A stretch of 13,519 nt of DNA from an uncultured Oscillospiraceae bacterium (GTDB lineage: Bacteria > Bacillota > Clostridia > Oscillospirales > Oscillospiraceae): NCBI GenBank assembly GCA_902478785.1, contig CABSMJ010000034.1, forward strand, positions 1 to 13,519, given 5' to 3'. Both the position numbers and the translations under genes were made by a program. Under the pieces are notes generated by a model. The model was not told the origin of the DNA, made no database searches, and worked only from the letters and a program-made list of their open reading frames with translations. Positions 1-5,455 of this stretch are shown here, in pieces. Numbering within the stretch: position 1 is the first letter of the stretch; every line of letters starts with the position of its first letter.

Positions 1-10
1 AGGAGGGGAC

Positions 11-1309
11 TTAGAAGGCAGGCTGGGAGGGGAGGGGCTGATCCATGTCAAAGAGGGCTCCCAGCAGCAGCCACAGCTGGGAGAAGGGGCGCATGAGGTT
101 CCAGATGCCGGTGCCCAGCAGCCCATACTCCTGAATCAAAAGGAGTTTTTTCTCCAGGCTCCGGGCGTCCTCGAACCAGACCTCGTGCTCCACGCCTTCC
201 CCGTCGGTGTAGCGGAACCAGGGGGACTGGGCGGTCTCGTCGTAGGAGATGGCCACGCCGTAGCGCACCGCCAGGGCGATGGCCTCCTGACTGGAGAGGG
301 ACTTGGCCCGGGTCTGGCCCTGGACAAAGGGCAGCGGCCAGTCGTAGCCGTAGTTGGGCAGGCCCAGCAGCAGCTTTTCCGGCGGGATCTCCGTCACGGC
401 GTAGTCCAGCACCGCCCGCACATTGGGAAGCGGGGCCACGGCCATAGGTGGCCCGGCCAGATACCCCCATTCGTAGGTCATCAGCAGCGCGGCGTCCACC
501 GCAGCGCCGATGGCGGCGTAGTCGTGGGCTTCATACAGGAGCCCCGGCTGGTCCGCCCGGGTCTTGGGGGCCAGGGCCGCCCAGAGGGGCAGGGGAGACA
601 GCGCCTGCCGCAGCTGCCCCAAAAAGGAGGCGTAGGACGGACCAAGCGCGGCGGGGATGTACTCAAAGTCCACGTCTGCTCCGCCGTAGCCCCGGCTTCG
701 CACCGCCTGGGCCACCTGGGCGATGAGATCGGCCTGGGCAGCCTCACTGCCCAGAATTTCCTCTGCTCGTTGGGTGGAAAAGTTCCCGTCCTCCGTCAGG
801 GTGGACAGGTGCAGCAGCGGCACGGTGCCCATGTTCCAGGCCGCCCGCCGCAGGGTCAGGTCCTCCAGGGGCAAAAGGGAGCCGTCGGCGCCGATGCCCC
901 AGGTGAAGGGGGAAAGGGCGGTCAGATAAGGCAGCGTCTCCTCCAACGCCTCCGAGGCGATGTCCGGGTAGGCGTAGCCGTTGACCACCGCCGGCGTGAG
1001 GGGCAGCTGGTCTTGAAAGGAGAGGGTCAGCCGCTGCCCCGGAAAGAGGAGAGGCTGGCCGCCCAGAGAGAAGTTGTTGCGGTAGAGCTGGCGCAGAGTG
1101 AGACCGTATTGCCCGGCAATGGATGTCACCGTCTCGCCCAGGGACACGGTGTGGACCCGGTCGGGAAACCGGAGCACCAGGGTCTGCCCTACCGCCAGGG
1201 CCCCGTCTGCGGGGACCTGGTTGTCCGCTGCAACCTGAGCGGGCTCCAGGCCATAGGCCCGGGCAATGGACCAGACGCTCTCCCCGGAAGATACCACATG
1301 GATCACCAT
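11..1309 (-). CDS. LysM-GH18 protein, YaaH/SleL-like spore cortex lysin family
   Basis: This 432-aa protein probably binds peptidoglycan and cuts its glycan strands, as the spore-germination N-acetylglucosaminidases YaaH and SleL do. Two LysM modules lie at about residues 3-47 and 52-95; each opens with the usual V-x-x-G-E-(S/T)-V pattern and ends in a G-Q-x-L-x-L strand. A GH18 barrel fills about 105-425. Its catalytic motif is GGADVDFEY, with D212, D214 and the likely acid/base E216; MTYEWG (277-282) is the usual later barrel strand. There is no signal peptide, which fits YaaH-type proteins of the mother cell or spore coat. The chosen ATG has an AGGAGGGA about 11 bases upstream (minus strand, 1328-1321). 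It is transcribed divergently from the LysR gene, so a link with the antiporter operon is not implied. Spore function is inferred from domain architecture only. Confidence 0.9.
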   Translation of the reverse strand: MVIHVVSSGESVWSIARAYGLEPAQVAADNQVPADGALAVGQTLVLRFPDRVHTVSLGETVTSIAGQYGLTLRQLYRNNFSLGGQPLLFPGQRLTLSFQDQLPLTPAVVNGYAYPDIASEALEETLPYLTALSPFTWGIGADGSLLPLEDLTLRRAAWNMGTVPLLHLSTLTEDGNFSTQRAEEILGSEAAQADLIAQVAQAVRSRGYGGADVDFEYIPAALGPSYASFLGQLRQALSPLPLWAALAPKTRADQPGLLYEAHDYAAIGAAVDAALLMTYEWGYLAGPPMAVAPLPNVRAVLDYAVTEIPPEKLLLGLPNYGYDWPLPFVQGQTRAKSLSSQEAIALAVRYGVAISYDETAQSPWFRYTDGEGVEHEVWFEDARSLEKKLLLIQEYGLLGTGIWNLMRPFSQLWLLLGALFDMDQPLPSQPAF

Positions 1310-1369
1310 AAAAAACCAGCTCCCTCCTGGACGACGGAAAGAAGTCCGCCGGTCCGGTGCACAGCCAGA

Positions 1370-1427
1370 GGCATCTGCCGGCGTCTGTGCAGGGAAAGCC
1401 TATGCACCCTGCCGGCTGTCCCATGCC
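1370..1427. other. Nested inverted repeat in divergent intergenic region
   Basis: Three nested arms pair in register: GGCAT 1370-1374 with ATGCC 1423-1427, GCCG 1377-1380 with CGGC 1413-1416, and GCAGGG 1389-1394 with CCCTGC 1407-1412. Read on the minus strand it would sit in the upstream region or 5' leader of the LysM-GH18 gene. No T-run follows on either strand, so it is not a typical terminator. It could be a leader RNA hairpin or a protein-binding dyad. Confidence 0.4.
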
Positions 1428-1466
1428 TGAAATCAGACAAAAGTGGGAGAAAGTGAAAAATTTAAC

Positions 1467-1495
1467 TTGATTTCAAAGCCAGATGCCCCTATGAT
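1467..1495 (+). promoter_or_regulatory. SigmaA-type promoter for the LysR gene
   Basis: TTGATT (1467-1472) and TATGAT (1490-1495) are separated by exactly 17 bases in an AT-richer patch, about 65 bases before the LysR start. The -35 box is part of the palindrome TTGATTTCAA (1467-1476). That could let the LysR protein or another factor regulate this promoter. Start-site position (about 1502) is inferred. Confidence 0.6.
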
Positions 1496-1561
1496 AGAGA
1501 TAGTACAAATAAAGCGATTCCCAAGGGAAACGATGAAGATATGTCATGGGGGAGGGGTATC

Positions 1562-2464
1562 ATGAGTATGCAGAAGTATCAGGCCTTTGTCTGTGCTGTG
1601 GAGAAGGGGAGCCTGTCCAAGGCGGCGGAGGAGCTGGGCTATACCCAGTCCGGCATCAGCCACATGATGAAGAGTCTGGAGGAGGAAGTGGGTTTTCCTC
1701 TTCTGGTGCGCACCGCCACGGGCATTCGGCCCAATCCGGAGGGAGAGATGCTGCTGCCCTACATCCGGGAGCTGCTGGGCAGCAACGAGAACCTGGAGCA
1801 GAGCATCTCCGCCATCCGGGGCGTGGATACGGGCCGCATCCGTATCGCCTCCTTTTTCAGCGTGGCCGTCAGCTGGCTGCCCTGGATTCTGCGGGAGTTT
1901 CGCCGGGATTACCCCAATGTGGACGTGCAGATCATCGAGGGCGGCGCCGACGAGGTGGAGTCCCTGGTGCTGGGCCGGGAGGCGGACCTTTGCATCTACA
2001 CCGGCCGGGAGGGCCGGGGCTTTGACTGGTATCCCCTCTATCGGGACCCGCTGCTGGCGGTGGTGCCTCCCGATCACCCCCTGGCCAGAGCGGAGCGCTT
2101 TCCGGTGGCGGAGCTGGAGGGTGCCGAGTTCATCCTGCCCCGGGCAGGCTTTGACGTGGATATCCACCAGGTACTGGAGAAAGCGGGCTGCAATCCAAAG
2201 ATCAAGTTCACCTCCTGCAACGACTATGCCATCATGTCCATGGTGGCGGCGGGGCTGGGAGTGTCCATCCTGTCCAAGCTGATTCTGGACTCCTTCCCCT
2301 GCGAGGCGGTGGCGCTGCCGATGGAGCCGGCCTTTTCCCGGATTCTGGGCATGGGCGTTCCCGCGGACCGCACGGTGTCTCCCGCCACACGCAACTTCAT
2401 GCGCTATGTGCGCCGGTATGTGGGAGCTCTGTCTGGAGGCGAGGAATTCCGGCAGGATGTCTAA
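1562..2464 (+). CDS. LysR-family transcriptional regulator
   Basis: This 300-aa protein has the standard LysR length and layout. The N-terminal winged helix-turn-helix covers about residues 4-62 and includes GSLSKAAEELGYTQSGISH, the family's recognition-helix signature. A periplasmic-binding-protein-like effector domain (about 90-290) begins with GRIRIASFFSVAVSWLP and contains the usual PDHPLA and MVAAGLGVSIL segments. The ATG at 1562 is preferred over the in-frame ATG at 1541 because GGAGG (1551-1555) sits 6 bases before it and because most LysR proteins begin only a few residues before the Y/F-x-x-F segment. It lies directly upstream of, and co-oriented with, the antiporter operon, so it may control that operon. 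LysR proteins usually act on a divergent neighbour, here the GH18 gene, so the target is uncertain. The effector is unknown. NhaR shows that LysR proteins can regulate Na+/H+ antiporters, but this one was not matched to NhaR. Confidence 0.93.
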   Translation: MSMQKYQAFVCAVEKGSLSKAAEELGYTQSGISHMMKSLEEEVGFPLLVRTATGIRPNPEGEMLLPYIRELLGSNENLEQSISAIRGVDTGRIRIASFFSVAVSWLPWILREFRRDYPNVDVQIIEGGADEVESLVLGREADLCIYTGREGRGFDWYPLYRDPLLAVVPPDHPLARAERFPVAELEGAEFILPRAGFDVDIHQVLEKAGCNPKIKFTSCNDYAIMSMVAAGLGVSILSKLILDSFPCEAVALPMEPAFSRILGMGVPADRTVSPATRNFMRYVRRYVGALSGGEEFRQDV

Positions 2465-2507
2465 GAAAAAACGGTCAATTTTGGGCATATTTTCTCATCG
2501 GGAGACC

Positions 2508-2523
2508 GCCCGGTAGGCCGGGC
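2508..2523 (+). other. Short GC hairpin after the LysR gene, weak terminator candidate
   Basis: GCCCGG (2508-2513) and CCGGGC (2518-2523) form a perfect 6-bp stem with a TAGG loop, 43 bases after the LysR stop. No T-run follows at once; the next bases are the -35 region of the operon promoter. It may stop some read-through, but on sequence alone it is a poor intrinsic terminator. LysR transcripts may therefore continue into the antiporter operon. Confidence 0.3.
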
Positions 2524-2528
2524 CGCGA

Positions 2529-2547
2529 TTGACTTTTATAGGGTCAA
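2529..2547. promoter_or_regulatory. Dyad over the -35 box, possible operator
   Basis: TTGAC (2529-2533) and GTCAA (2543-2547) form a 5-bp inverted repeat with a 9-base centre that begins at the -35 element. A third GGTCAA copy lies at 2473-2478. Its size suits a LysR half-site pair, but it does not fit the classic T-N11-A core exactly, and the right arm may be chance. Confidence 0.3.
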
Positions 2548-2557
2548 ACTTTATAAT
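2529..2557 (+). promoter_or_regulatory. Strong SigmaA-type promoter of the antiporter operon
   Basis: TTGACT (2529-2534), a 17-base spacer and a perfect TATAAT (2552-2557) make a near-consensus housekeeping promoter. The following stretch is A-rich and transcription should begin near 2564. That leaves a 5' leader of about 225 nt before the GTG of the first gene, unusually long and full of inverted repeats. Confidence 0.8.
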
Positions 2558-2586
2558 AGAATAAAAATAGTAATTTCTAGGAAATG

Positions 2587-2606
2587 CCGGCCGTTTTATA
2601 GGCCGG
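2587..2606 (+). promoter_or_regulatory. First hairpin of the operon leader
   Basis: CCGGCC (2587-2592) pairs perfectly with GGCCGG (2601-2606) around an 8-base GTTTTATA loop, about 20 nt after the predicted transcription start. A competing pairing exists: ATGCCG (2584-2589) is complementary to CGGCAT (2649-2654). This part of the leader can therefore fold in two ways. Confidence 0.5.
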
Positions 2607-2656
2607 AATGGCTAAAGAACATCCGCTGTGCCCGCCTTGGGACGGACGCGGCATAC

Positions 2657-2744
2657 AACGCCGGTTCAGGGACTGTTCCATATGCCCCTGCTTACAATCA
2701 CCACATTGCAGCAGGGGCAAAGAGATAGGTTCCCAACCGGCGTT
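2657..2744 (+). promoter_or_regulatory. Structured 5' leader RNA, riboswitch-like candidate upstream of mnhE
   Basis: An outer helix pairs 2657-2666 (AACGCCGGTT) with 2735-2744 (AACCGGCGTT), 10 bp without a mismatch. Stacked on it, after a 2-base bulge, is GGGA 2669-2672 with TCCC 2731-2734. A large asymmetric internal loop follows (2673-2682 opposite 2720-2730). Next comes a second perfect 10-bp helix, 2683-2692 with 2710-2719, capped by a loop that can form CAAT/ATTG. Two perfect 10-bp helices around a purine-rich internal loop resemble a metabolite- or ion-binding aptamer. Known Na+- and Li+-responsive riboswitches occur upstream of cation antiporter genes. I could not match this RNA to any class consensus from memory, so the class is left open. 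Confidence 0.6.
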
Positions 2745-2782
2745 TCGTGTTTTTGTACCCCCTCTGTTTTTGACGAAAGGAG
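2743..2782 (+). promoter_or_regulatory. Anti-ribosome-site pairing and Shine-Dalgarno of mnhE
   Basis: The Shine-Dalgarno AAAGGAG (2776-2782) lies 7 bases before the GTG start. TTTCGT (2743-2748) is complementary to ACGAAA (2773-2778), so a hairpin could cover the first bases of the ribosome site. TTTCGT shares bases 2743-2744 with the end of the outer aptamer helix, so the two pairings compete at their edge. If the outer helix is stabilised, the ribosome site would be freed, which is an ON switch. The 6-bp stem with a 24-base loop is weak. Confidence 0.4.
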
Positions 2783-2789
2783 TGCCGCT

Positions 2790-3248
2790 GTGTTTTTGAT
2801 TTTTCTGCTGGTCTGGGTTGTGCTCTGCGGCCATGTGAGCGTGCAGACGGCGGTGCAGGGTGTGCTGGTTTCCGGCCTGCTGACGCTGTTTTGCTATCGT
2901 GTGCTGGGATACAGCCTGAGCAAGGACCGTTTCTTTTTGCGGCATCTGGGCCGGGAAGTGCGGTACTTTGCCTACCTGGTCAAGGAGATCGTCCACGCTG
3001 CGCTGGTCATCATGCGTATCATTTACACCGGAGGGCGGGAGATGGAACCCCGGCTCATCTATTTCCACAATGAACTGCGTACGCCGGCGGCCAGCTCTAT
3101 CCTGGCCAACTCCATCACACTGACCGCCGGCACCATCACCGTGGCCATCCGCGGCGGGCAGTTTTGCGTCCACACCCTGGACCGGCCCCTGGCCGAGGGC
3201 ATCGAGGACAGCTCCTTTGCCCAGCGCCTGCGGCAGATGGAGGAATGA
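2790..3248 (+). CDS. mnhE: Mrp/Mnh antiporter subunit E (MbhA-like)
   Basis: This 152-aa protein is a small membrane subunit of the multisubunit Na+/H+ antiporter; the family is typically near 160 aa. Two N-terminal hydrophobic helices (about residues 1-17 and 22-40) are followed by a third membrane region (about 58-75). A conserved soluble domain then carries LANSITLTAGTITV and CVHTLD, matching the MnhE signature. The common P-G-T turn reads A-G-T here. The start is the GTG at 2790, with AAAGGAG 7 bases upstream; the open frame extends further 5' to 2628, but that part lies in the structured leader and has no membrane-protein character. It is the first gene of the operon, and its stop is one base before the mnhF start. 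MnhE is needed for assembly in known systems, and no ion-path residue is assigned to it here. Confidence 0.9.
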   Translation: MFLIFLLVWVVLCGHVSVQTAVQGVLVSGLLTLFCYRVLGYSLSKDRFFLRHLGREVRYFAYLVKEIVHAALVIMRIIYTGGREMEPRLIYFHNELRTPAASSILANSITLTAGTITVAIRGGQFCVHTLDRPLAEGIEDSSFAQRLRQMEE

Positions 3249-3249
3249 G

Positions 3250-3591
3250 ATGGAGAGTGTGAAGTATTGGGCTTTGCTGGGCAGTGTCATTGCGCTGACG
3301 GTGCTGATGCTCATCACCCTGGTCCGCTCCATTGCGGGGCCCCGGTTCACCGACCGGGTGGTGGCCGTGAATATGATCAACACCATGGTCCTGGCGGTCA
3401 TCGCGATCCTGGGGGTCTTGCTGGAAGAGGACTTTTTGGTGGACATCGCGCTGGTCTATGCGCTTTTGAGCTTTTTGTCCGTGGTGATTTTGGCGAAGCT
3501 GGTCATCGACCGGCGCAACCGCCAGCTGGAGCGGGAAAAACGGGAGAAGGGAGTGCACCTGAACGATGAGTGTGATTCGGACCATCTGTGA
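3250..3591 (+). CDS. mnhF: Mrp/Mnh antiporter subunit F (MbhB-like)
   Basis: This 113-aa integral membrane subunit has three predicted helices (about residues 8-25, 37-59 and 65-84) and a charged cytoplasmic tail. The signature RSIAGPRFTDRVVAVN (26-41) identifies MnhF/MrpF, including the R-G-P and D-R-V elements conserved in the family. The ATG at 3250 is chosen over the in-frame ATG at 3217 because GGAGGA (3239-3244) is 5 bases upstream and mnhE ends at 3248. In Mrp antiporters, F, G and C-type subunits pack between the large transporter subunits and are thought to help form the Na+ path. The end of the gene overlaps mnhG by 26 bases, which suggests translational coupling. Confidence 0.92.
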   Translation: MESVKYWALLGSVIALTVLMLITLVRSIAGPRFTDRVVAVNMINTMVLAVIAILGVLLEEDFLVDIALVYALLSFLSVVILAKLVIDRRNRQLEREKREKGVHLNDECDSDHL

Positions 3592-3895
3592 CGGCCTGGG
3601 CCTTTGCTGTGTGCTCTTTGGCGTGTTCATCTTTCTGACCTCGGTGATCGGCATCTTCCGGTTCCGCTATGTGCTCAACCGGATGCATGCTGCCGCGCTG
3701 TGTGACGCCTTTGGCGTGTTCATGGTGCTCATTGGCCTGATTTTGCTGCGGGGCGTGTCCATGACTGCGGTGAAGCTGGTGCTGATATTGGTGTTTTTGT
3801 GGATGACCTCTCCGGTTGCCACCCATCTGATCGCCGAGATGGAGGTCATGACCCACCCCAGTATCGAAAAGGAATGCGAGGTGGAGAAGCGATGA
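3566..3895 (+). CDS. mnhG: Mrp/Mnh antiporter subunit G (MbhC-like)
   Basis: This 109-aa protein is the G subunit of the antiporter. It has three hydrophobic segments (about residues 11-32, 47-65 and 68-90). The family signature appears as GIFRFRYVLNRMHAAALCDAFG, equivalent to the usual RFPDxxxRMHAAxxxxTLG; the normal F-P-D is F-R-Y here, a visible departure. The start lies inside mnhF, with AAGGGAG (about 3548-3553) 12 bases upstream, a long spacing typical of coupled translation. The gene ends in ATGA, overlapping the next start by four bases. The role is structural or ion-path support in the membrane complex. Confidence 0.9.
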   Translation: MSVIRTICDGLGLCCVLFGVFIFLTSVIGIFRFRYVLNRMHAAALCDAFGVFMVLIGLILLRGVSMTAVKLVLILVFLWMTSPVATHLIAEMEVMTHPSIEKECEVEKR

Positions 3896-4143
3896 CCCTT
3901 CTGGAGGATATCCTGCTGCTGGGCCTGATTGTGACGGCGGTGGCTGCGCCCCTTTGCAAGCGGCTGATGGCCACGGTCATCGTGTATATGTCCTTCGGAT
4001 TGCTGATGGCGGTGCTGTGGGTGCTGCTGGAGTCGCCGGATCTTGCCGTGACGGAGGCCGCTGTGGGCGTGGGAGTGACCACGATCTTGTTTTTCCTGAC
4101 CCTGCGGCGGATCCATGAGCTGAAAGGAACCAAGGATGAATAA
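3892..4143 (+). CDS. MbhD/DUF4040-like subunit (separate MrpA C-terminal part)
   Basis: This 83-aa membrane protein has three helices (about 8-20, 24-45 and 55-73). Its signature SPDLAVTEAAVGVGVTTILF (47-66) is the DUF4040 segment that in most Mrp systems is fused near the C-terminus of MrpA and in archaeal Mbh is the separate MbhD. MrpA-C and MbhD resemble complex I subunit NuoJ and sit in the region proposed to move Na+. Here it is a free-standing gene, four-base overlapped with mnhG and eight-base overlapped with the next gene. It could also be named a MnhB N-terminal subunit, as some annotations do. The glutamate of TEAAVG (E54) is a candidate functional residue. Confidence 0.88.
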   Translation: MTLLEDILLLGLIVTAVAAPLCKRLMATVIVYMSFGLLMAVLWVLLESPDLAVTEAAVGVGVTTILFFLTLRRIHELKGTKDE

Positions 4144-5035
4144 GAAGAAAAGCGCCTGGACCCGGTTTGCCGCCTGGGTCAACGGCGAGCATGAACCGGC
4201 GGAGAGCCGATTGTTCTCCATGGGCATGGGCCCCCGGAAGGAGCGCCGGCCGGAGATCACGCTGCCCAAGCGGGAGGAAAAACAGCGGCTCCACGGCTTT
4301 TTGTCCTGGTACCCCGTGGCCTCCGCGGTGATCGGGGTGATTTTGGTGGGGATTTTGCTGGCCACTGTGCTGGCAATGCCCCCCTTTGGCCAGGCCAACA
4401 ACCCCACCAACAACGAGGTCCCCGCCCACTATCTTCAGTACACCCGGGAGGAGACCGGGGCCTCCAACGCCGTGGCGGGCATGATCCTCAACTACCGGGG
4501 CTTTGATACCTTCGGCGAGTCCTGCGTGCTGTTTCTGGCGGTGAGCTGTGTGTTTATCCTGCTGCTGCGGGATGAGAACAACACCAGCCAGAAGGACCTG
4601 GAGCAGGCCCAGCGCCGGGAACAGCGGCGCAAGCGGCGCCAGGACGTGATCTTGCAGGAGGCGGCCCGGCTGCTCTCCCCCTTTATTCTGCTCTTCGGGG
4701 CCTATATGCTTCTGGGCGGACACCACTCCCCCGGCGGCGGCTTTTCCGGCGGAGCGGTGCTGGGCGGAGCGCTGATCCTGTATGCCTCTGCCTTCGGCCA
4801 GGATGCCATCCGCCGCTTTTTCAACGAGAAGGTCTATAACACGGTGCGGGTCATCGGATTGATGCTCTACGCCGTGCTGTTCGGCTACTATATCTTCACC
4901 GGCGCCAACGGTCTGGACAATCACATCCCCCTGGAATACGGCGGATTGATCCTGCCCATCGACATCGCCGTGGGCCTGGTGGTGGCGTGTACCATGTACG
5001 GGTTTTACGCCATGTTCACCCGGGGAGAGCTGTGA
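4136..5035 (+). CDS. mnhB: MbhE-MnhB fusion subunit of the antiporter
   Basis: This 299-aa protein is about twice the length of a plain MnhB (usually near 140 aa) and looks like a fusion. A basic cytoplasmic leader (1-55) precedes a helix (about 60-81). An MbhE-like stretch follows with ETGASNAVAGMILNYRGFD (106-124) and a second helix (129-144). A highly charged linker (145-170, many Arg, Lys and Gln) leads to an MnhB domain (172-299). That domain carries GGHHSPGGGFSGG (194-206), the hallmark of MnhB/MbhF, and three further helices. In common Mrp operons the MbhE-like part is the last piece of MrpA; here it is carried by B. The ATG overlaps the MbhD stop by eight bases. Single-subunit B genes are the norm, so the fusion is notable but reads through with no frame break. 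Confidence 0.88.
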   Translation: MNKKKSAWTRFAAWVNGEHEPAESRLFSMGMGPRKERRPEITLPKREEKQRLHGFLSWYPVASAVIGVILVGILLATVLAMPPFGQANNPTNNEVPAHYLQYTREETGASNAVAGMILNYRGFDTFGESCVLFLAVSCVFILLLRDENNTSQKDLEQAQRREQRRKRRQDVILQEAARLLSPFILLFGAYMLLGGHHSPGGGFSGGAVLGGALILYASAFGQDAIRRFFNEKVYNTVRVIGLMLYAVLFGYYIFTGANGLDNHIPLEYGGLILPIDIAVGLVVACTMYGFYAMFTRGEL

Positions 5036-5074
5036 AACCAAGGCCCTGACCGGGGCGTGAAAGGAGGGATCGGC

Positions 5075-5455
5075 GTGGAACTGATCCAGCGTATCCTGGA
5101 AAACCGCTTTTCCGTGACGGCGGTGATCCTCTTCGGCATCGGCTTTGCCAACCTGATGCTCCAGTATAACCTGGTGAAAAAGGTGGTGGGCTTCAATATC
5201 ATGGACAGCGCCGTGTTTTTGCTGCTGGCCTCCCAGGGCTATATTGAGGGGGCCGTGCCGCCTATCGTGGCCGAGGGAGCCATAGAGGCCACGGCCTACA
5301 TCAACCCCATCCCCAGCGGCCTAGTCCTGACCGGCATCGTGGTCTCGGTCAGCGTCTCCGCCTTCTCCCTGGCGCTGATCCAGCGCATTTATCACAAGTA
5401 CGGCACCGTGGATCTGCGGGAGCTGGTGATGCGGACGGAAAAGGAGGAGGACTGA
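5075..5455 (+). CDS. mnhC: Mrp/Mnh antiporter subunit C (NuoK/MbhG-like)
   Basis: This 126-aa protein is the NuoK-like C subunit, with three helices (about 13-27, 41-55 and 84-104). The signature KKVVGFNIMDSAVFLLLASQGY (about 33-54) matches MnhC/MrpC, where the loop and G-x-x-x-x-x-x-A-V-x-L-x-L helix are well conserved. The PIPSGLVLTGIVVSVSVSAF segment is the typical third helix, although many MnhC proteins read P-x-P-Q-A-L-x-L-T-A-I-V-I; here P-S-G replaces P-Q-A. The GTG at 5075 is chosen because AAAGGAGGG (5060-5068) is 6 bases upstream; an upstream in-frame GTG at 5057 would place the ribosome site inside the gene. The stop overlaps the next ATG by one base. Confidence 0.9.
   Translation: MELIQRILENRFSVTAVILFGIGFANLMLQYNLVKKVVGFNIMDSAVFLLLASQGYIEGAVPPIVAEGAIEATAYINPIPSGLVLTGIVVSVSVSAFSLALIQRIYHKYGTVDLRELVMRTEKEED

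Noticed and set aside
185..1456. A long plus-strand open frame (423 aa) opposite the GH18 gene
   Set aside because: It is antisense to a well-supported LysM-GH18 gene, its product is Gly/Arg/Gln-rich without domains, and such frames are expected in GC-rich DNA.
1544..2488. Minus-strand open frame of 314 aa opposite the LysR gene
   Set aside because: Product is His/Gln-rich and low in recognisable structure; it mirrors the codon pattern of the real LysR gene.
2628..2789. N-terminal extension of mnhE back to 2628
   Set aside because: The extra residues are polar and lie in the structured leader; GTG 2790 has an ideal ribosome site and gives the usual MnhE length.
2529..2789. Assigning the leader to the Na+-I (DUF1646), Li+ or c-di-AMP riboswitch class
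   Set aside because: I could not verify a class consensus by eye; only the helices and the possible expression platform are supported.
2577..3446. Minus-strand open frame of 289 aa over the leader, mnhE and mnhF
   Set aside because: It overlaps two clear antiporter genes and the operon promoter strand, with no recognisable domain.
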